A stretch of 64,000 nucleotides of DNA from Bacteroidota bacterium. GTDB taxonomy: Bacteria; Bacteroidota; Ignavibacteria; UBA10030; UBA8401. This document shows, one piece after another, positions 9,313 to 18,760 of this stretch. The position numbers were made by a program, and so were the translations under genes. Location of the stretch: positions 372,001-436,000 of the forward strand of contig JAJYOK010000001.1 of NCBI GenBank assembly GCA_021796215.1. The letters are read 5' to 3'. A model generated the notes under the pieces. That model worked only from the letters and a program-made list of their open reading frames with translations, did not search any database and was not told the DNA's origin. The stretch's first letter is position 1. Each line of letters starts with the position of its first letter.

Positions 9313-10111
9313 TCTTCTGAAAGAACTCCACTAAGTGTTTGTTAAATTCATCGGCATTTTCCATGTTGCTCAGGTGTGCCGCTTTTGGAATAACAAAAAA
9401 CTCGGAGTTCGGAATAGCGTCCTTCATTGCTTTGCTGGCGTCAGGCGGCACAGTGATATCCAGCTCTCCGGTCATTACAAGCGTCGGGACTTTAATGGAT
9501 GAAAGCGAGGGCGTGGAATCAGTGCGTGATGCAAGCGCGAGCTCCGTGCCGCAAAGCGACAGTGGTGCTGTGCGTTCAATCGTGCTTTCGATCAGCTTTA
9601 CTGCGCTTTGCTTCGTTTCTAGACTTGCCGGAGCAAAAAGATTCTTCACCATTTCCTGCGCGAAGATTTTTGGGCCGTTTGTTTTGATTGCCCGAATTGC
9701 GCCGGCGCGTTTGATTTTGCTTTCATTTGAATCCGCCTCTGCGCGCGTGTTGCACAATACAAGTGCTTTGAAGCGTTCCGGATTTTTTTGAATTGCGCGA
9801 AGTGCAATATAGCCTCCCATTGAAAGGCCAAGTACAACTGCTTGCTGAATATTCAAATGATCCATCAGTCCAATCAGATCGTCGGCAAAGAACTCGATGG
9901 AATACATGCCGTCGCCAACTTCGCTTTCTCCGTGTCCACGTACATCGTAGGCAATGACGTGGTACGTTCCCGCCAATGCTTCAGTTTGCCCGCCGGGCAT
10001 CATCCACATTTTGTGACTGAAAGGGAAGCCGTGAATCAAAATTACCGGCATTGCCGTGGAGATTCCGATGTCAATATAATGCGTAAGAGAGTTATTGATG
10101 GTTGCTTTCAT
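9305..10111 (-). CDS. Alpha/beta-fold hydrolase
   Basis: 268 residues with the complete alpha/beta hydrolase signature: oxyanion HGFPF near residue 29, DVRGHGES, nucleophile elbow GLSMGG with Ser near 96, acid Asp in GELDITVPP near 215, and catalytic His in AAHLSNMEN near 246. It looks closest to 3-oxoadipate enol-lactonase/haloperoxidase-like esterases (class of PcaD), but no substrate can be assigned. Coupled by overlap to the downstream uracil-DNA glycosylase gene. Confidence 0.85.
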   Translation of the reverse strand: MKATINNSLTHYIDIGISTAMPVILIHGFPFSHKMWMMPGGQTEALAGTYHVIAYDVRGHGESEVGDGMYSIEFFADDLIGLMDHLNIQQAVVLGLSMGGYIALRAIQKNPERFKALVLCNTRAEADSNESKIKRAGAIRAIKTNGPKIFAQEMVKNLFAPASLETKQSAVKLIESTIERTAPLSLCGTELALASRTDSTPSLSSIKVPTLVMTGELDITVPPDASKAMKDAIPNSEFFVIPKAAHLSNMENADEFNKHLVEFFQKIA

Positions 10112-10128
10112 TCAGTTCCTTTCGATTA

Positions 10129-10194
10129 GGTAGCCGCAGACATGAAGTCTGCGGCTGCGCCTATTCTGTCCGCAATCTAATGATTGCGGCTACC
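10129..10194. repeat. Large palindromic repeat spanning the gltA stop codon
   Basis: Outer arms GGTAGCCGCA (10129-10138) and TGCGGCTACC (10185-10194) are perfect inverted copies. They enclose two hairpins, AGCCGCAGAC/GTCTGCGGCT (10132-10156) and CCGCAATC/GATTGCGG (about 10170-10189). The right arm contains the citrate synthase stop codon (10190-10192). It could cap or terminate the gltA transcript, although no T tail is evident. Confidence 0.75.
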
Positions 10195-11479
10195 TTCGTT
10201 TTTCAATGGGCACAAAATCCCGCTTCGGTGAGCCGATGTACACTTGGCGCGGTCGTGCGATTTTTTGTTCCGCATCGTTCAGCATTTCCTGCCAATGCGC
10301 AATCCAACCCGATGTGCGGGGAATGGCAAAAAGCACCGGGAACATTTGAACGGGGAAGCCTATTGCCTGATAAATTAATCCCGAGTAGAAATCAACGTTA
10401 GGATAAAGTTTACGTTTAATAAAATAGTCGTCCTGCAATGCAATGCGTTCAAGCTCTAACGCGATGTCAAGTTTAGGGTTACGGCCGGTTACTTCAAACA
10501 CGTCTTCTGCAAGTTTTTTGATGACGTTTGCGCGTGGGTCGAAATTTTTATACACGCGATGTCCAAAGCCCATGAGCTTTCCTTCACCGGCTTTGACGCC
10601 TTTGATGAATGCCGGTATTTGGCTTATGTCGCCAATATGGTCGAGCATGCGCAGCACTGCTTCGTTTGCACCGCCATGCAACGGACCGTACAGTGCCGCC
10701 GCCGCCGCCGCAGTCGCAGAAAAAGGATCGACATGCGAGCTTCCGACATTCCTCATTGCCGTTGTGCTGCAATTCAGTTCATGGTCGGCATGGAGAATGA
10801 AAAGCTTATCGAGCGCTTGCTCCAGCACGGGATGTGGTTTGTAACGATTTGAGCCGGCGCGGAACATCATGCTCAGGAAGTTTCCTGTGAACGTTAAATC
10901 GTTGTCGGGATAAACGTACGGCATTCCTGTACTGTTCCGATATGCGAATGCTGCAACCGTCGGGACTTTCCCGATGAGACGAAGCACTTGTTTTCTTCTT
11001 TTTTCTTCCGAAAAAATATCTCCGGCTTCGGGGTAGAATGTTGACAACGCTGCAACGGTACTGACGAACATGCCCATCGGGTGCGCGTCGTAGCGAAAGC
11101 CTTGCATGAGCCGTTTAATGTTTTCGTGAACGAACGTGTGCATTTTTACTTCGCTTGTCCATTGCTCAAGTTGTGCGGAGGTCGGCAATTCTCCATGTAA
11201 AATAAGATAGGACACTTCAAGATATGAGCAATGTTCTGCCAGTTGCTCTATTGGATAACCGCGGTAGCGAAGAATGCCTTTGTCGCCGTCAATGAATGTG
11301 ATGGAGCTTTTACATAGCGCGGTGTTCATGAATGACGGATCATACGTCATCATTCCAAAATCGTCATCCTTCACTTTGATCTGTCGCAGATCGGTTGCGT
11401 GAACGGTGTCGTTTGCAACGGGAATCTCGTAGGTTTTTCCCGTGCGGTTATCGGTGATCGTCAAACTATCTTTGTTCAT
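10190..11479 (-). CDS. gltA: Citrate synthase
   Basis: 429 residues, the length of hexameric type II citrate synthases. It condenses acetyl-CoA and oxaloacetate at the entry of the TCA cycle. Landmarks include LRYRGYPIEQLAEH, the active-site region ALYGPLHGGANEAV, and MGFGHRVYKNFDPRA with the catalytic His. A GCC trinucleotide run encodes a six-alanine tract just before LYGPLHGG. A clear AAAGGAG ribosome site precedes ATG 11477-11479. Its neighbour upstream is fumarase, another TCA enzyme. Confidence 0.97.
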   Translation of the reverse strand: MNKDSLTITDNRTGKTYEIPVANDTVHATDLRQIKVKDDDFGMMTYDPSFMNTALCKSSITFIDGDKGILRYRGYPIEQLAEHCSYLEVSYLILHGELPTSAQLEQWTSEVKMHTFVHENIKRLMQGFRYDAHPMGMFVSTVAALSTFYPEAGDIFSEEKRRKQVLRLIGKVPTVAAFAYRNSTGMPYVYPDNDLTFTGNFLSMMFRAGSNRYKPHPVLEQALDKLFILHADHELNCSTTAMRNVGSSHVDPFSATAAAAAALYGPLHGGANEAVLRMLDHIGDISQIPAFIKGVKAGEGKLMGFGHRVYKNFDPRANVIKKLAEDVFEVTGRNPKLDIALELERIALQDDYFIKRKLYPNVDFYSGLIYQAIGFPVQMFPVLFAIPRTSGWIAHWQEMLNDAEQKIARPRQVYIGSPKRDFVPIEKRR

Positions 11480-11500
11480 AAGAATGCTCCTTTTTTCAAG

Positions 11501-11523
11501 TTCCGAAGGAATCCCTTCGGGAA
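11501..11523. repeat. Short palindromic repeat, TTCCGAAGGAATCCCTTCGG type
   Basis: The sequence at 11501-11523 folds as an imperfect hairpin (CCGAAGG ... CCTTCGG) in the gltA leader. It shares the core of the element at 7443-7497 with compensatory A/G and T/C changes that preserve pairing. GAGACGG follows at 11531, resembling the outer arm of that element. Confidence 0.55.
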
Positions 11524-11578
11524 ATGTAGTGAGACGGATAAGAGATTATGAGAAGCAACATCATTGGTACAGCTAATT

Positions 11579-13102
11579 TCAAAAAACAACTTCTACAAAT
11601 TTAGAAAGCTCTTCTGCCGACGCTTGTTCAACTTGGGCGTGAAGACTGTTTCCGTGAGAGTCCATTGTAACGATAGCAGGAAAATTTTCGACTGTCAGAT
11701 GCCACATTGCTTCGGGAATGCCGAATTCCATCAGGTCAACGCCGTCAACACTTTTAACGCATTCGGCATAAAATTGTGCCGCGCCCCCAATGGCATTGAG
11801 ATATACAGCGCCGTGATCTTTCAATGCGGCGAGTGTTCGCGCTCCCATGCCGCCTTTTCCAATGACAGCGCGTATGCCGAATTTTTTAATAATATCTGCT
11901 TGATATGGTTCTTCGCGGCTGCTCGTTGTCGGACCAGCAGCTTTGACCTTCCACGTGCCGTTTTCTTTTAACATAACCGGTCCGCAATGATAAAGCATCT
12001 GTCCGTGCAAGTCAGCAGGAGAATCATGCTGCGACAAGTACGCATGGAGAGCATCTCTTCCGGTGAAAAGTTTTCCGCTGATGAGAACAATGTCACCGAC
12101 ATGCAGTGCGCGGATTTGTTCTTCAGAAACAGGGGTTTGTAATTGGATTTCCTTTCCGGTGAGTGGAATATTTTTTTCCCGCGCCATGCGAATGACAGGT
12201 GCATCGTCTTTGTAAAGCCACTGTTTGATTGCTCCCGTCTGTGCATCTAGGAGAATACCTTGCCGTCGGAATGCCCAGCAGTTGTATGCAACCGACACGA
12301 AGAAACTTGCAGGAAGGCGGTTCTGAGCGCCGATTTTACATCCGATGAGAGTTGTCTTCCCGCCGAAACCCATCGCTCCAATATTCAATTCGTTTGCCTT
12401 TTCCATAATATACGATTCTAATTCCGCCAATTCCGGAACGGGATTTTCATCGTCAAGTTTTCGGAAGAGTTGCTGTTTTGCAAAATCGTAACTGCTCGTC
12501 CTGTCGCCGCCGACACACACACCGATTGCGCCCACGGCGCATCCGTGCCCTTGCGCCTGCCATACAGCGTGAAGAATGCACTTACGGATGCCATCCATAT
12601 TGCGCCCGGCTTTCCCTAAATGGTCAAGCTGGGTAGGAAGCGAGTACTGAATATTTTTATTTTCACAGCCGCCCCCTTTAAGGATCAATTTAATTTCAAT
12701 TTCGCCTGCACGTTCCCACTGTTCCCAATGGAAGACAGGGGTGCCCGCGCCTAGATTGTTGCCGCTGTTTTTCCCTGTGAGCGAATCAACTGAGTTCGGG
12801 CGCAGCAATCCACGCGCAGTTGCTTCGCTTACTGCTTCCATGATAATTTTCTTTAGTTCTATTTGATTGAATCCTATGGGCGTGTGAATGTAAAACGTCG
12901 GCATACCGGTATCCTGACAGATCGCGCCGACACCGTCACATGCCATATCAATATTTGTTGCGATCGTATTAAGCGCGAATGAAGCGCGCGTTCCGTTCGG
13001 TTCGCTTTCCATTGTGCGCGCAACAGCACGGCGAACATCGGGGGGTAAGTTTGTTGACGTATCCGTGATAAGAGAGAGAAGACTTTCTTTCAGCGTTGTC
13101 AT
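11579..13102 (-). CDS. Fumarate hydratase class I (iron-sulfur), fused alpha-beta
   Basis: 507 residues. Interconverts fumarate and malate with a 4Fe-4S cluster. Candidate cluster cysteines are in AICQDTGMP (near 62), GVCVGGDRTS (near 193) and LIGCKIGAQ. The N-terminal about 290 residues form the catalytic alpha part and the C-terminal about 190 (LISGKLFTGRDALHAYL, then GPTTSSRE) the swivelling beta domain. It is oxygen-sensitive by family. Adjacent to citrate synthase in the same direction. Confidence 0.93.
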   Translation of the reverse strand: MTTLKESLLSLITDTSTNLPPDVRRAVARTMESEPNGTRASFALNTIATNIDMACDGVGAICQDTGMPTFYIHTPIGFNQIELKKIIMEAVSEATARGLLRPNSVDSLTGKNSGNNLGAGTPVFHWEQWERAGEIEIKLILKGGGCENKNIQYSLPTQLDHLGKAGRNMDGIRKCILHAVWQAQGHGCAVGAIGVCVGGDRTSSYDFAKQQLFRKLDDENPVPELAELESYIMEKANELNIGAMGFGGKTTLIGCKIGAQNRLPASFFVSVAYNCWAFRRQGILLDAQTGAIKQWLYKDDAPVIRMAREKNIPLTGKEIQLQTPVSEEQIRALHVGDIVLISGKLFTGRDALHAYLSQHDSPADLHGQMLYHCGPVMLKENGTWKVKAAGPTTSSREEPYQADIIKKFGIRAVIGKGGMGARTLAALKDHGAVYLNAIGGAAQFYAECVKSVDGVDLMEFGIPEAMWHLTVENFPAIVTMDSHGNSLHAQVEQASAEELSKFVEVVF

Positions 13103-13152
13103 AGTACTAATCCGTTTCTGATTAACATATTTTTAATGTATGAAGAGAGAAA

Positions 13153-13851
13153 TTACCGAAAAACTATATTGCTCCACAGTATAAGGTTGTCTGCTTTGTT
13201 TACCAATTCAAACTTTGTGGGAATGATCGTGATTTGTGCTTTATCATTTGCAAAGACCTGTGAAAAATCGAATCGAAGCGACACACGGAAATAAATATTT
13301 TTCTCATTGCTTTTCACGGTGCGTGCAGTGGATTCATCAATGTGCCAGAGGAATCCTTCTTTATTTTTGAAAGCAAGATACGAGAATTTGTATCCGCGCT
13401 TTGTTGAGTCAGTAATGGCAAAATACTGATTCGGCGCACACGCCGTAGAAATATTTTGTTGGTCAGGAGGAATAGCGATCGGCGTGCTGACTGTGAGTGT
13501 ATAAAGTTGTGCGTCGGCGTTATAAGTAAGAAGGGCAGCTTTTGCTAAAATAGAATATGTGCGATCTGCGTAATGTCCGGCAGAAAGAAAGCTTTCCATT
13601 TTTCTTTGAATGTCATTTCGGTTTTTTTGCAGACGCGTTTGAAACTCCGCGCTGGTTTCGAATTCACCTTTGCTCTGTTTGATTGCCGCATACGAATCGG
13701 CATCTTTTTTCACCTCATCCCAAAACACCTTCATCGAATCCAAAAAAGTTTCCGGAGTGAGCATTTCTTCGTTAGAAGGAGCGCTCGTTTGCGAAAACAG
13801 AAAAATCGGTGAGCAAAGAAGAAGCACGACGGCAATGAGTATGTGTTTCAT
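13153..13851 (-). CDS. Secreted protein of unknown function coupled to hemG
   Basis: 232 residues with a clear Sec signal peptide (residues 1-20, ending LFSQ). The rest is predicted soluble, with a helical section (about 35-100, rich in Lys/Glu, containing KGEFETSAEFQTRLQKNRND) and a C-terminal beta-rich half. I recognise no family. The helical stretch resembles segments seen in DUF-type periplasmic proteins of Bacteroidota. Its start overlaps the hemG stop by 4 bases, so it is likely translated from the haem operon transcript, but no haem-related motif is visible. Confidence 0.7.
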   Translation of the reverse strand: MKHILIAVVLLLCSPIFLFSQTSAPSNEEMLTPETFLDSMKVFWDEVKKDADSYAAIKQSKGEFETSAEFQTRLQKNRNDIQRKMESFLSAGHYADRTYSILAKAALLTYNADAQLYTLTVSTPIAIPPDQQNISTACAPNQYFAITDSTKRGYKFSYLAFKNKEGFLWHIDESTARTVKSNEKNIYFRVSLRFDFSQVFANDKAQITIIPTKFELVNKADNLILWSNIVFR

Positions 13852-15251
13852 TGGCGATTCCTCTCAAGATGTTCTGAAACTTTTTTTGAAATTTTTTCGG
13901 AATTAATGACGCAATCTCCAACGGCAATCCCGCCACGAAAATTTCCGGAAAGAAAAAATCCGGGGTGTTCAGCTTCAAATTGCTCGATCTGTTCAACAAT
14001 TGAAAGATGCCCTAGATGATACTGCGGAATAGCGCGATGCCATCGCGTGACCCGTGTATACGCTGGCTCGCCTGTGATTTTCATAATGGAACGGAGCTCA
14101 TCACCCACCAACGCGGCAAGCTTCTCATCGCTGGCATCGAGAATTTCCGGCTGACGAGACCCGCCAGCAAATGTTGTAAGAGCAACATAACCGTTTGGAG
14201 CACGCTCTGGAAAAAGCGCTGATGACCAAATTGTTCCGAGAATTTTTCGGCGCTCCTTAGCAGGCACAAGAAATCCAAAACCGTCGAGCGGAATGCCTAT
14301 TTGGCTTTCCCTGAATCCGAGAAAAATTTCTGCAACCGGCGGGTAGAAAATTTTAGACAACGATTCCGCCAGCATCGCATTGACTGGTTGTAGAAGCTCT
14401 GCCGCATTGTAAGACGGAACTGCAAAAATTACGGCAGAGGCGGTAAACTGAACGGCGTGTCCGTTTTCGCTGCCGGTAATTTCATAACATAAGGAACGAC
14501 CCGTATTGTTCATCGCTTTCATCGATAAGCTCTTAATGCTTACACCGGTTTTGATTTTTTCTCCGAGTGCCTTTGAAAGGGCATTGGGAAGGGTTTCAAT
14601 GCCATGACGAAAAGCAAAGAGGCGCGAACGATCTTTTGCTTTTTCTGCGCGCTTCTTTCGTTCCCGCGCTCCTTTGATTTGCCCTTTGAAAAGTCCGCCG
14701 TATTTTTCTTCCAATGCGTACAATTTAGGGAATGCCGCTCGAACACTCAATTGTTCGGGACTGCCGGCGTAGACTCCGGCAACAAATGGATTGATTGCAT
14801 AGTCAAGAAATTCTTTTCCCAAACGCCGGGTAACAAATTCAGCAATAGTTTCTTCGCGATTCGCTTTGCCAATAAACGGTTCCTTCAACAAACGAAATTT
14901 TCCCGGCATACTCCATAAATGCGATTTCAGGAATTTCACAGGCGTCATCGGCAAGGGATAGAGCGCGCCGTTTTTTAGAATGTAGCGGTTATCCGATTTT
15001 TCATTCGCATAGATAAATTCGTTTTCAAGATGAAAATCGTTGCAGAGTGTTTTGAAAAGCGGAGTTGTCTCAAGCGCGCTGTTGGGTCCGGTTTCGATAA
15101 GCCAGCCGTTATCGCGGATTGTTCTCATTGTTCCGCCGACATTTTTCTCGCGCTCAAGGACAACAACGTCGTGCCCGGCTTTATGCAGCCACCATGCCGT
15201 GGTCAAGCCGGAGATTCCGCCGCCGATAATTATGACAGAATGGTTTTCCAT
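13848..15251 (-). CDS. hemG: Protoporphyrinogen oxidase (FAD-dependent, HemY type)
   Basis: 467 residues. Oxidises protoporphyrinogen IX to protoporphyrin IX, the penultimate step of haem b synthesis. The FAD dinucleotide motif GGGISGLTTAWWLHKAGHDV occupies residues 10-29, GPNSALE follows, and the C-terminal FAD signature reads LSGNFRGGIAVGDCV. This oxygen-dependent oxidase coexists with an oxygen-independent HemN in the same operon. ATG overlaps the hemH stop (TAATG), so the two are coupled. Confidence 0.93.
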   Translation of the reverse strand: MENHSVIIIGGGISGLTTAWWLHKAGHDVVVLEREKNVGGTMRTIRDNGWLIETGPNSALETTPLFKTLCNDFHLENEFIYANEKSDNRYILKNGALYPLPMTPVKFLKSHLWSMPGKFRLLKEPFIGKANREETIAEFVTRRLGKEFLDYAINPFVAGVYAGSPEQLSVRAAFPKLYALEEKYGGLFKGQIKGARERKKRAEKAKDRSRLFAFRHGIETLPNALSKALGEKIKTGVSIKSLSMKAMNNTGRSLCYEITGSENGHAVQFTASAVIFAVPSYNAAELLQPVNAMLAESLSKIFYPPVAEIFLGFRESQIGIPLDGFGFLVPAKERRKILGTIWSSALFPERAPNGYVALTTFAGGSRQPEILDASDEKLAALVGDELRSIMKITGEPAYTRVTRWHRAIPQYHLGHLSIVEQIEQFEAEHPGFFLSGNFRGGIAVGDCVINSEKISKKVSEHLERNRQ

Positions 15252-16252
15252 TATCCGTTATTTCGATGATTCAATTTCTGCAAAACAAGATCTGTCAGGC
15301 AAGCGATGAATTTTTCATTCATCAACAATGCCGGCATCATATCAAAATATTGAATGCCCAATTTTTTCGCTTCGGCTTTCGCCTCCATATTAATTTCCGA
15401 AAGCGTTTCGATATGGTCGGAGACAAATGCAATAGGAATGACAAGAACATGCGATGCTTTCTCGCGAGCGAGCCGCTCTACCGTTTGCACGAGTGACGGT
15501 TGAAGCCACTGCTGCGGCCCGACTTTGCTTTGGAAACAGAGAGTATGGTCTAAACCGAAATTTCCTTTCTCAATCACAAGCTCGTATGTTTTTCTGATGT
15601 GATGAGAATATGGATCACCATCTTTGACCAGTTTAACCGGAGTTCCGTGTGCACTAAAAACAAGGCGCACTTTTTTTCTTTCGGATTCGGGAAGCCTGTG
15701 CAGCGCACGGTTGATATGTTCCACCAACGATTCGATGTACAACGGGTGATCAAAATACTGTTCGACTAAAACAGTGTTCAGGCTTTTGTAATTCAGTTTT
15801 TTTGCCGTAAGCTTCCATTCGTTCGCGCTTGAGCCTGTTGTCGTTTTAGAAAAATGCGGGTAGAGCGGGAGGAGAATTACCGAATCAGGTTTTGTGTCTG
15901 CTACTTCTTTCAGCGTTGTTTCCGTCATAGGGTGCCAATATCGCATTGCAATATGCACGCTAGCACGAACGCCGTGTTGTGCCAGCGAATCTTGCAGGCG
16001 TCGAGCCTGCAAACGCGTTTGCTTCAGGATTGGTGAGCGGCCGCCGATGCGTTTATATAGTTCCTGCACCTTTGGTGCCCGTCGGGAAGAAATAATGCGC
16101 GCGAGCATCCGACGGAAAAGAAAAGCACCGGGAAGATCAATAATGTCGGGATCGCAAAAAAGGTTGTAGAGAAATGGCTCCACCGCATCCAAGGAATCAG
16201 GTCCGCCTAATTGAAAGAGAACGACTGCTGTATTGGAAGGGCTCTGTATCAT
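15251..16252 (-). CDS. hemH: Ferrochelatase
   Basis: 333 residues. Inserts ferrous iron into protoporphyrin IX, the last step of protohaem synthesis. The N-terminal QLGGPDSLDAVEPFLYNLF motif, catalytic His in LVFSAHGTPVK near residue 203, and the late VIPIAFVSDHIETLSEI motif with the acidic metal ligand are all present. No Cys-rich C-terminal tail is seen, so no Fe-S cluster is expected. Sits 7 bases after hemN and overlaps hemG by one base. Confidence 0.96.
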   Translation of the reverse strand: MIQSPSNTAVVLFQLGGPDSLDAVEPFLYNLFCDPDIIDLPGAFLFRRMLARIISSRRAPKVQELYKRIGGRSPILKQTRLQARRLQDSLAQHGVRASVHIAMRYWHPMTETTLKEVADTKPDSVILLPLYPHFSKTTTGSSANEWKLTAKKLNYKSLNTVLVEQYFDHPLYIESLVEHINRALHRLPESERKKVRLVFSAHGTPVKLVKDGDPYSHHIRKTYELVIEKGNFGLDHTLCFQSKVGPQQWLQPSLVQTVERLAREKASHVLVIPIAFVSDHIETLSEINMEAKAEAKKLGIQYFDMMPALLMNEKFIACLTDLVLQKLNHRNNG

Positions 16253-16259
16253 TGTCGGT

Positions 16260-17651
16260 CTACACTGTGCGGGAAAAAATCGGTTTTTCCTTCATCATTT
16301 TTTCGAGATAGGCGTCGAAACACATTGCAATGTTGCGAATGATAAGCCGTCCGACTCCGTTGACAATAATCTTATCGCGAGAATGCGTAACCAATCCTTC
16401 ATCAATGAAGGGTTGAAGTTTCGGCAACGCATCGCGGAAGTACTCATCAAATCGAATGTTGAATTGCTTCTCGATCACAGACTTTTCCAATTCCATATCA
16501 CACATGATCGTGATGATAACCGCTTTACGAATTTGATCATCGTTCGTCATTCGATACCCAACGTTTGTTGCCAGCGCGTTGCTGCTGATTGTTTTGTAAA
16601 AGTCCGGCAGCGTTTTTTTATTCTGTTGGTATGTATTTTTGAAATGTCCGATTGCCGACATTCCGAATCCGTAGAGATCACATCCCGCTTTCGTTGAGTA
16701 GCCTTGAAAATTGCGGTAAAGCGTTTTATTGCGCTGGGCAACGGCCAATTCATCTGTCTGTTTTGCGAAGTGATCCATTCCGATGTTCCAGTAGCCGGCG
16801 TCGAACAATTTTTCAATTGTCATTTTGAAAATTTCTAATTTTATCTCTGGTGTCGGCAGGTTTTCCTGATGGATCAATTTTTGATGCGGCTTCAGCCATG
16901 GAACGTGTGCATAGTTGAATACTGCGATGCGGTCGGGAGAAATATTGATAATTGTCTCGACGGTTTTTTCGAACGATTCAAAAGTCTGAAACGGAAGTCC
17001 GTAAATCAAATCGAGATTAATACTTTTGAAACCAAGCTGCCTGCTCCACGTTACTGCGTCGCGCGTAATTTCTTCTGGCTGAACACGATTGACCGCTTCC
17101 TGAACTTTCAATTCAAAATCCTGCACGCCCATACTGATGCGGTTGAAACCGCTTTCGCGCAACGCCTGCATGTGCTCGAAAGTAAGCCCGCGCGGATCAA
17201 TTTCAACGCCGGCTTCAATATCGTTTGCATAATTAAAACGCTCACGGATGTAGTTTCCCATCTCGCGGATTTCGTCCGGATCAAGATACGATGGCGTTCC
17301 TCCGCCCCAATGCAGCTGGATCACTTTTCGTTTTTTTGAAATCAGCGGCGCGATTAAATCGATTTCTTTTTTCAGATATGAATTGTATTCCCGAATGCGA
17401 TCACGGCTGTGTGTTACGAGCATGGTGCAGCCGCAAAAGTAGCAGAGGGTATCGCAGAACGGGAAATGAAAATAGAGCGATAGATCGGAAGAATCTTCAG
17501 CCGCATTCGTACGAACAATCTCGTCGCGGTATTCCTTCGGGCCGAATGCCGGGGTGAAAACCGGCGCGGTAGGGTAGCTCGTGTACCGCGGTCCCGGACG
17601 GTCGTACTTGCGAAGAATTTCTACATCAACTGATTCAAATTGTTTCATCAC
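16260..17651 (-). CDS. hemN: Oxygen-independent coproporphyrinogen III dehydrogenase (radical SAM)
   Basis: 463 residues, full HemN length rather than the shorter HemW. Converts coproporphyrinogen III to protoporphyrinogen IX without oxygen. The radical-SAM cluster motif is in HFPFCDTLCYFCGCTM near residues 62-77 (CxxxCxxC plus the extra Cys typical of HemN). HWGGGTPSYL binds SAM and the YTSYPTAP motif sits at the N-terminus. The C-terminal winged-helix-like HemN domain is complete. Confidence 0.96.
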   Translation of the reverse strand: MMKQFESVDVEILRKYDRPGPRYTSYPTAPVFTPAFGPKEYRDEIVRTNAAEDSSDLSLYFHFPFCDTLCYFCGCTMLVTHSRDRIREYNSYLKKEIDLIAPLISKKRKVIQLHWGGGTPSYLDPDEIREMGNYIRERFNYANDIEAGVEIDPRGLTFEHMQALRESGFNRISMGVQDFELKVQEAVNRVQPEEITRDAVTWSRQLGFKSINLDLIYGLPFQTFESFEKTVETIINISPDRIAVFNYAHVPWLKPHQKLIHQENLPTPEIKLEIFKMTIEKLFDAGYWNIGMDHFAKQTDELAVAQRNKTLYRNFQGYSTKAGCDLYGFGMSAIGHFKNTYQQNKKTLPDFYKTISSNALATNVGYRMTNDDQIRKAVIITIMCDMELEKSVIEKQFNIRFDEYFRDALPKLQPFIDEGLVTHSRDKIIVNGVGRLIIRNIAMCFDAYLEKMMKEKPIFSRTV

Positions 17652-17664
17652 AACTTCATCTCTA

Positions 17665-18720
17665 TCAATGATATTGAACGCTGAATTTTTTAACCGCGTT
17701 CACAAACGCTTTCACATTTTCGACCGGTGTATCAGGAAGTACGCCGTGGCCGAGATTAAAAATATGTCCGTTTCCTTTTCCAAATTTTTTTAGAATCGTT
17801 TGCACCCCTTGTTCAATTCGCTCCGGCGTTGAATACAGCATTGCCGGATCGAGATTTCCTTGCAGTCCGACGTAACTTCCTACCATTTCACGGGCTTTGC
17901 CGATGTCAATAGTCCAATCGAGTCCGACAACGTCAGCGCCGCTGTCTGCGATTTTTTCCAGCGAATGTCCGCACTCTTTGCAGAAAATAATTGCCGGCGC
18001 GCCGTTTCTTTTTACCAGTGAAAGAATTTGCTGAATGTAACGGAGCGAAAATTCTTCAAATTCTTCCTGTGCTAAAACTCCTCCCCATGTATCGAAAATC
18101 TGAATTGCCTGCGCACCGGCTTCAATTTGTGCGGACAAGTATGCGGCAACTGCGCGGGCGAGTTTATCCAAAAGAAGATGTGCATCTTTCGGGTGAGAAA
18201 AAACCAGCTCTTTGATGTACCGAAAGTTTTTTGTTCCCTTTCCTTCCACCATGTATGTCGCAAGCGTCCACGGCGATCCGGAAAATCCTATGAGCGGTAC
18301 TTTGTTGTTCAAATTTTTTCGCGCTGTTCGAATTGCATCGAGAACGAATTTTAATTTTGAATGAGGATCGGGAACTGGGAGCGCATCAATTTGGGTGCGT
18401 GAACGAATAGGAGAAGAGAAACGCGGCCCGCCTTTTCCATCTTCGATGAAAAGCTGCATTCCCATTGCTTCCGGCACTACGAGTATGTCGGAAAAAATAA
18501 TTGCTGCATCAACGCCGATAATATCAACGGGTTGAATGGTAACTTCGGAAGCGAGGTCGGGGGTTTTGCAGAGCGTTAGGAAATCCACTTTTTCACGAAC
18601 AGCACGGTATTCGGGAAGATAGCGGCCCGCTTGCCGCATAAACCAGACCGGCGTTCGTTCGACATCTTCACATTTGCATGCGCGAAGAAAAAGATCGTTT
18701 GATGATTGTTGAAATACCAC
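17665..18720 (-). CDS. hemE: Uroporphyrinogen III decarboxylase
   Basis: 351 residues. Decarboxylates the four acetate side chains of uroporphyrinogen III. The signature RTPVWFMRQAGRYLPEYR (about residues 22-39) carries the substrate-binding Arg residues; IIFSDILVVPEAMG and FSGSPWTLATYMVEG are also family motifs. It follows the foreign-looking cassette (18761-21601) that separates it from hemD. About 40 bases lie between them, so it could be read through the cassette or from a separate promoter. Confidence 0.97.
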   Translation of the reverse strand: MVFQQSSNDLFLRACKCEDVERTPVWFMRQAGRYLPEYRAVREKVDFLTLCKTPDLASEVTIQPVDIIGVDAAIIFSDILVVPEAMGMQLFIEDGKGGPRFSSPIRSRTQIDALPVPDPHSKLKFVLDAIRTARKNLNNKVPLIGFSGSPWTLATYMVEGKGTKNFRYIKELVFSHPKDAHLLLDKLARAVAAYLSAQIEAGAQAIQIFDTWGGVLAQEEFEEFSLRYIQQILSLVKRNGAPAIIFCKECGHSLEKIADSGADVVGLDWTIDIGKAREMVGSYVGLQGNLDPAMLYSTPERIEQGVQTILKKFGKGNGHIFNLGHGVLPDTPVENVKAFVNAVKKFSVQYH

Positions 18721-18760
18721 TGAAGTTTCGTTGCGTTGAGTTTTTCAATGTAGTCACTGT

